A stretch of 64,000 bases of DNA from Ectocarpus siliculosus (taxonomy: Eukaryota; Sar; Phaeophyceae; Ectocarpales; Ectocarpaceae), in the NCBI GenBank assembly GCA_000310025.1, contig FN649729.1:310001-374000 (forward strand). The letters are read 5' to 3'. The position numbers were made by a program, and so were the translations under genes. The notes under the pieces are model-generated. The model did no database searches. It was not told where the DNA came from and worked only from the letters and a program-made list of their open reading frames with translations. How positions within the stretch are numbered: position 1 is the stretch's first letter; each line of letters starts with the position of its first letter. Shown here piece after piece: positions 59,501 to 64,000 of the stretch.

Positions 59501-62500
59501 TCCACCCCATGAAGTACGAGCAGTTGTCTTGGGGTTGAACAAACACGGCCGCAAAGTTCCTGGCTAGGGCAGAGACAGGAGGGGCAACGCAGACTTCCCC
59601 TGGAGTGAATAGCTGATGCTCCTGCAACACCCGAGGGGGTTTATGGCGAAGCGAAACGTGCTCCAAACCAAACAGTTCTAGGTCCTCCGGACGTCCTTTC
59701 ATCTCCGAGAATGCGTCATTGGGAATATCCGTAGTGTGGGTGCCATCATGTCCCATACTTGATCGTACAGCCAGAAATGTATCCCTCCTTACCGACGGTA
59801 GACGGAATGAACTGCTGGCACACCAGTCCTTCCAAGCCGGCGACTTGAGCCTCTACGCCAGTCAGGTCTACGCTGCCTCGGTTGGCTACGGTCAGCGTGA
59901 AGGTCACTTCGTCCCCGGAGGATGATTTCCCGTCGTCGTCCCTATCCGACGATGTCGTGTTGCTGCCCTCCAGGGATAAGGCAATTCGATACTTAGCGGG
60001 AAGCTCGATCGAAGATGAGTCGGTGACGGTGCTCTCGTCCCCCGCGGGGTTGTCAGCGGTCACCTCGAACTCAAGCTCGATCTGGGATTCGCGATACATT
60101 TCCGCGTTTTTCGGGAGAAAGTGGTGGGCTATCAGCATCGCATTACTCGTTTACCCAGCTGAATAATCGGCCTGATGACTAAATATGGGCAACGAAAGTG
60201 CTCAGTCTTGTATCTACTGAGAGTGTGTCTTTTCTACGCCCCAGGAGACGATGTCCCACGCAGGATGGCAACACAACGCTTATTCAGCACCCCATCAAAA
60301 GTGTTCTCTGCGTAGAGCTAGAGCCGTCTCGCCCGCTTGTCACCTCGCCACGGTTGACATCATCCTGATCGATATCGATCTCTGCCGTGCATTCCAGACT
60401 CTGTCCAGGGGCAAGGAGTGGTGACGTGTCCAGGAGTGGTTCGCACACGATCGTTACCCCGCTGGCGCTGTTGCCGGAAGATGGTGAGCCTCTGGCCACC
60501 GCGGTTGCGTCCACTTCAACCACGGTAACCGTGACCTAGTGGAACGAAACACGGCGTGTAGATATTCATCTTGCGTTTCTAGGAGACAAAGTTCGGTTGA
60601 GAAAGTGTGTGCAAATGCTCAACCTCAGTCGCCGTCGACTCCCGCACTAAAGAAGGAATAGCAGATAAGTAGATGTTCCTCATGACAACACTATGCCATG
60701 GTTGCCTGACAATGCAATGAGTTATTCCGCTGCGGTGTGTTGTTTGAAGACAGCTCATCACTGAGGTATTGACATCTACGGAACTTGCCATGTATGGTTG
60801 TTACGCAACGAGGGTCGAAAAACGCCGGGGATACCATGGCACCCTAATTTCTTGTGTGTTGTCCAACCGGACATCAGGGCTTCCTGCCCGTACAATAGCA
60901 TGGTTCAAAGACAAACATGAGTATCAAACCATCCGCATACCTTGCCATTGTTGACAATAGTTACGTTGTACCCGGTGCCTTCTCCGACGGAAGCGATACC
61001 ATCGCCGTCGCCGTCGACAAAGCGGCCGGTTATGACGGTGTCCACTTGCGCTGGCAGCACTCCCCATGCCCAAGAGCAGTTCGTTGTGCTCCCCGTCATA
61101 TCGCCAAGCGGACTGCCGAAAGGTCAAAAGGAGAAAAGAATGTACAGTTGTTCAAGAGATACTGTAGCAAAAGTAGGACCATTGAAACAGATCCTGAGTT
61201 CGTTTGAGCTTACTTCAGCGGCGGAAATGGTCTGACCCATCCGTTTTGCGAAGGTGAACACTTGAAACAATAACGTTCAAGTCCCTCCAGCGGAACAATC
61301 CCTTCTTCTGCAAAACGGTGTAGCTGGGACAGGTACCACCGCAGGTTAGTTTGAATTATCCCCACAAATAGACTGTATGTCCCCCATTAATTCATAAATT
61401 CGTCGCACTTATATCCAGGTCAACTCGGGCAGGCTAGTGAGGTCTCTCAAACACCCCGCCGGTTGCTGCCGCGACTACATTCTTTGGATGGCTTTATTGC
61501 CCCATCTGCTTTTCGTTCAACATTGTTGAGCCTGATGTACAACTGTTGTTAACCGTGTTCCGCCACCGTCGTAACGACATGTGTACACTCACCTCAACGC
61601 AGTGATCTCCACTGTGCTGGTGACTGTGCCGGCATCAATGTCAGCCTGGCCGATCTCTATCGACGATGTACAAACAACCTGCATCGGACGATGGAAATGG
61701 ACAAGTATGCAGCGAGAGAAACAATTGGGATCGGCTGAACGTTTAGCGGGAGGTACTGTTAGTTGAGGAAAGTCATGTTAACTTGGGTCAATAGCTGTTG
61801 AATGAGATAATTCCACCATCAACATACAAACGCGATTGAGGCAATGTGCTCTATTTCCTGCCCTGAATCCATTATTGTTCTTTTGGGCGTTGGAATTTGT
61901 GCTGGGCCTTCTTACGCTCCTCGTACGGTGTGGCTTTGCGTTAATCCCCAGCTTGTGACGACAGGGAGCAAGTTCCATTGCCTTGAGGAGATGGGATGAG
62001 GAAGTAGGGCGTAGGTCCGAGCGATGGTTTTGAAGAAAACAACAACGACAACGATATGGCAAACAGCAACGACCCCGTTGAGCGGAAGCAGCGCCATCGA
62101 TGGTAAGCACCAGTGCAAGGACCTCTGAACAAAAAAGGCCGAAGTTCTCCCATCTCACATTATCACCAGGTGCCATCAAATTCAGCGAAGCAACCGCACT
62201 AGCATTCCCAGCGGAGGGAATGGCGTTCATGCAATCGACGACTTGTAGCCCAAGGTCAGTCGATTGTTGCAGGGAACCATCTGTGAGCGTAACGCTCCCG
62301 GTGTTGCTGCAAAATGAACGGCGAAGGAGCAAGGCAAGTTGTAATAGTGAAAGGGGCAACAACCGCTGTGCGCTTTTGGTGCCTCAGCGCCAAAAGCAAG
62401 TTGAACTCATAGTCAGGTTGAGTATCAGCGGCCATTCTTTCGCATGCGAAAGTTTCATGCCGCGCCACCGTTCGAACGCGTAGGAGTTCTCCGGTGTTCG

Positions 62501-63793
62501 TCCAAAGAATAGTAGGAGATAGCAATCGGAAACCAACGGAATCACGCACCCTGGCCGGCGCAACCCACGGCCGTAGAAGGACGTATGTATGAAAGCAACA
62601 TGCGTATACGGAGCCAACTGTTATTGTGGTAAACTATTTGCCCGTTCGCCCGACTTCAGCTTTCGCATCCGTGATGTCTTCATACCTGACGGTATAGATC
62701 AAAACAACCACTTCTCCAGGATCAGGCAACCCGTCGCGTTCGGCCCCATCCTGCCAAGCGCACTCCTTTGTTACCTGGAAAACAACACATCATTGGCCGG
62801 GCGATATCGCCACTCTTTTCAGCATCGGAGAGCAAAGTCGTTCAGGAGGTGGTATGCATACTGAGACAGGGAGCCCACTTCTCACAGAGTACGCCTTTCC
62901 ACGAACCACGAATCTACATTCCAAGAAAGGGCAACGACTGCCTGCTTGCTTGGCACATATTTTGCCAACACCACATCCGGTGCCAGCGTCTTACAAGAAT
63001 GGAAGGGTCCTGCGGAAGTTTGACCCACGACGAAGCCTCCGCTCTGGTGGTCGAGCGAGCTTCGCCGTCATCCCTCGTTGGGCCGAATGCATCAAGAGTT
63101 GTGACGCTTGTCACATCACCTCTGTCCACGTCCTCCTATAATTGGAGGAAGATTTTTTTGCGGTGTTTGTTAGTGCTCACAACTGCAATTTGATGCAGTG
63201 TCCGCCATCTCCACGAAAAGGTATCCGTGTGAAAAGTTAATTGGTTGGACACAACTGCAGTACATTGGAGAGTTTTCGCCATGACGTACAGCGACGCTGT
63301 TGTTTTGAATATGGTGGGCTTGGAGCTACGGTAGAATCAAAGCTGTGCAAGGCACAGATGGCAACATGCCTCCGGTTTATCCCTTCGTTGCAGATGCTCG
63401 ATTGAGGCACAGGTTTCGGCGGAAAACGAATGCGAATTATGGCAGGTTCACGAAATGAGTATTGAAAGGCTTCGATGGGGCATCAATCGGGGAACTGCGC
63501 ATGCACACAACCATGAGTTATCATTTCAGGGTCTCCAATGTTATTTAGTCCACGGGCGAAAAAGCGAGCCAACGTGCTAAAGCCAATTTATCACCAATGC
63601 CACAAAAAGAATAACAGAAATGACGGAGCAGACCGCCTTTAATTGTATGCCGGTTCTTGATGACTTGCCTGCGTGAGCGGGTACGTCGCGTTGCACACCA
63701 TGCTCTCGGCCATCTCGAGGTAATTTTTCGGGCAGGTTGCTTCGCCCCCTTCAAGGCTTTCTACGACGGTGATTTGGTGCACCGTCAGCATCC
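53536..63793 (-). CDS. Type I membrane protein with tandem DUF7507/DUF11-like repeats (3' 18 exons)
   Basis: Exons: 63793-63669, 63135-62995, 62774-62686, 62306-62159, 61678-61593, 61112-60941, 60535-60344, 60081-59793, 59318-59221, 59043-58980, 58596-58520 (3' end weak), 58154-58044, 57368-57234, 56740-56585, 56115-55930, 55460-55324, 54909-54522, 54348-53536; phases join to 1134 residues plus a partial codon. The ectodomain has five to six units of about 120 residues: [15 protein letters not shown]-like strands, an [17 protein letters not shown] or [13 protein letters not shown] segment, then (D/E)DVDxG and VVTNE or VVNTASV. These match the bacterial surface repeat DUF7507/DUF11. A Cys-rich segment ([20 protein letters not shown]), one membrane helix ([20 protein letters not shown]) and a roughly 160-residue tail with KKKREAR follow. 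The 5' end is outside the window. Introns after PLTQ (63669) and YLFE (56585) are GC-AG. Likely adhesion or wall sensing (inference). Confidence 0.85.
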
Positions 63794-64000
63794 CTGTTTT
63801 GCGGTAAGTGTAGTAGTTGGAAGTACAGCGGGTTGGACATCGTGTTCTCCTGGTCCAAAACCAATGACAAACTATGATGGCGATACGATTATCAATATCG
63901 CAGGCTCCTTCATGCTTGTAGACCTTCAAGCTGCGGAAAGGCGCCACACCTGTCAACCGAATTTGTAGGAAAGAAGCAGCTGCATGGTGTTGTGCTCGCC
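63794..64000. other. Intron of the repeat membrane protein gene, window edge
   Basis: Sequence upstream of the first visible exon acceptor; no further exon recognised before the window ends. Confidence 0.5.

Overview
The window looks like nuclear DNA of a brown alga, most likely Ectocarpus or a close relative. Genes are cut into many short exons by introns of about 0.4-2.3 kb, coding exons are GC-rich against a more AT-rich background, and neighbouring genes often lie on opposite strands. A kinesin-light-chain-type TPR gene has one 42-residue repeat per 126-nt exon, an arrangement known from brown-algal NB-ARC/TPR genes. Most genes here were rebuilt exon by exon by matching splice sites, reading phase and family alignment, because almost none is visible as one long open frame.

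Layout: 1-1171 (+) is the 3' end of a TPR gene with tandemly duplicated exon/intron units. 2378-4936 (-) is a TMEM17-like ciliary transition-zone membrane protein. About 5.1-11.3 kb is a repeat-rich block: two A-tailed SINE-like copies, a palindromic 42-bp minisatellite, and a 1.4-kb pogo/Tigger-like DNA transposon inserted in one minisatellite unit. 11564-12623 (+) is an unrecognised low-complexity protein. 15218-22705 (+) is a complete 11-exon propionyl-CoA carboxylase beta gene. 24696-45801 (-) holds a very long armadillo-type gene and a 3' module that is phase-compatible with being its last exons. 46487-51959 (+) is a complete 7-exon pyridoxamine 5'-phosphate oxidase gene with a tRNA-Arg(CCG) nested in an intron. 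53536-63793 (-) is the 3' 18 exons of a type I membrane protein built from bacterial-adhesin-like DUF7507/DUF11-type repeats; its 5' end lies beyond the window.

There is no operon-like logic. The recognisable functions are mitochondrial propionyl-CoA breakdown, vitamin B6 salvage, a flagellar gate component and a cell-surface protein. The armadillo gene and PNPO appear to be divergent across a short interval; PCCB converges on the 3' module and PNPO converges on the repeat-protein gene. Four of roughly fifty inferred introns use GC-AG boundaries. A 100-base assembly gap sits at 37404-37503, inside a large intron and between inverted-repeat arms. No CRISPR, rRNA or recognisable viral gene was seen.
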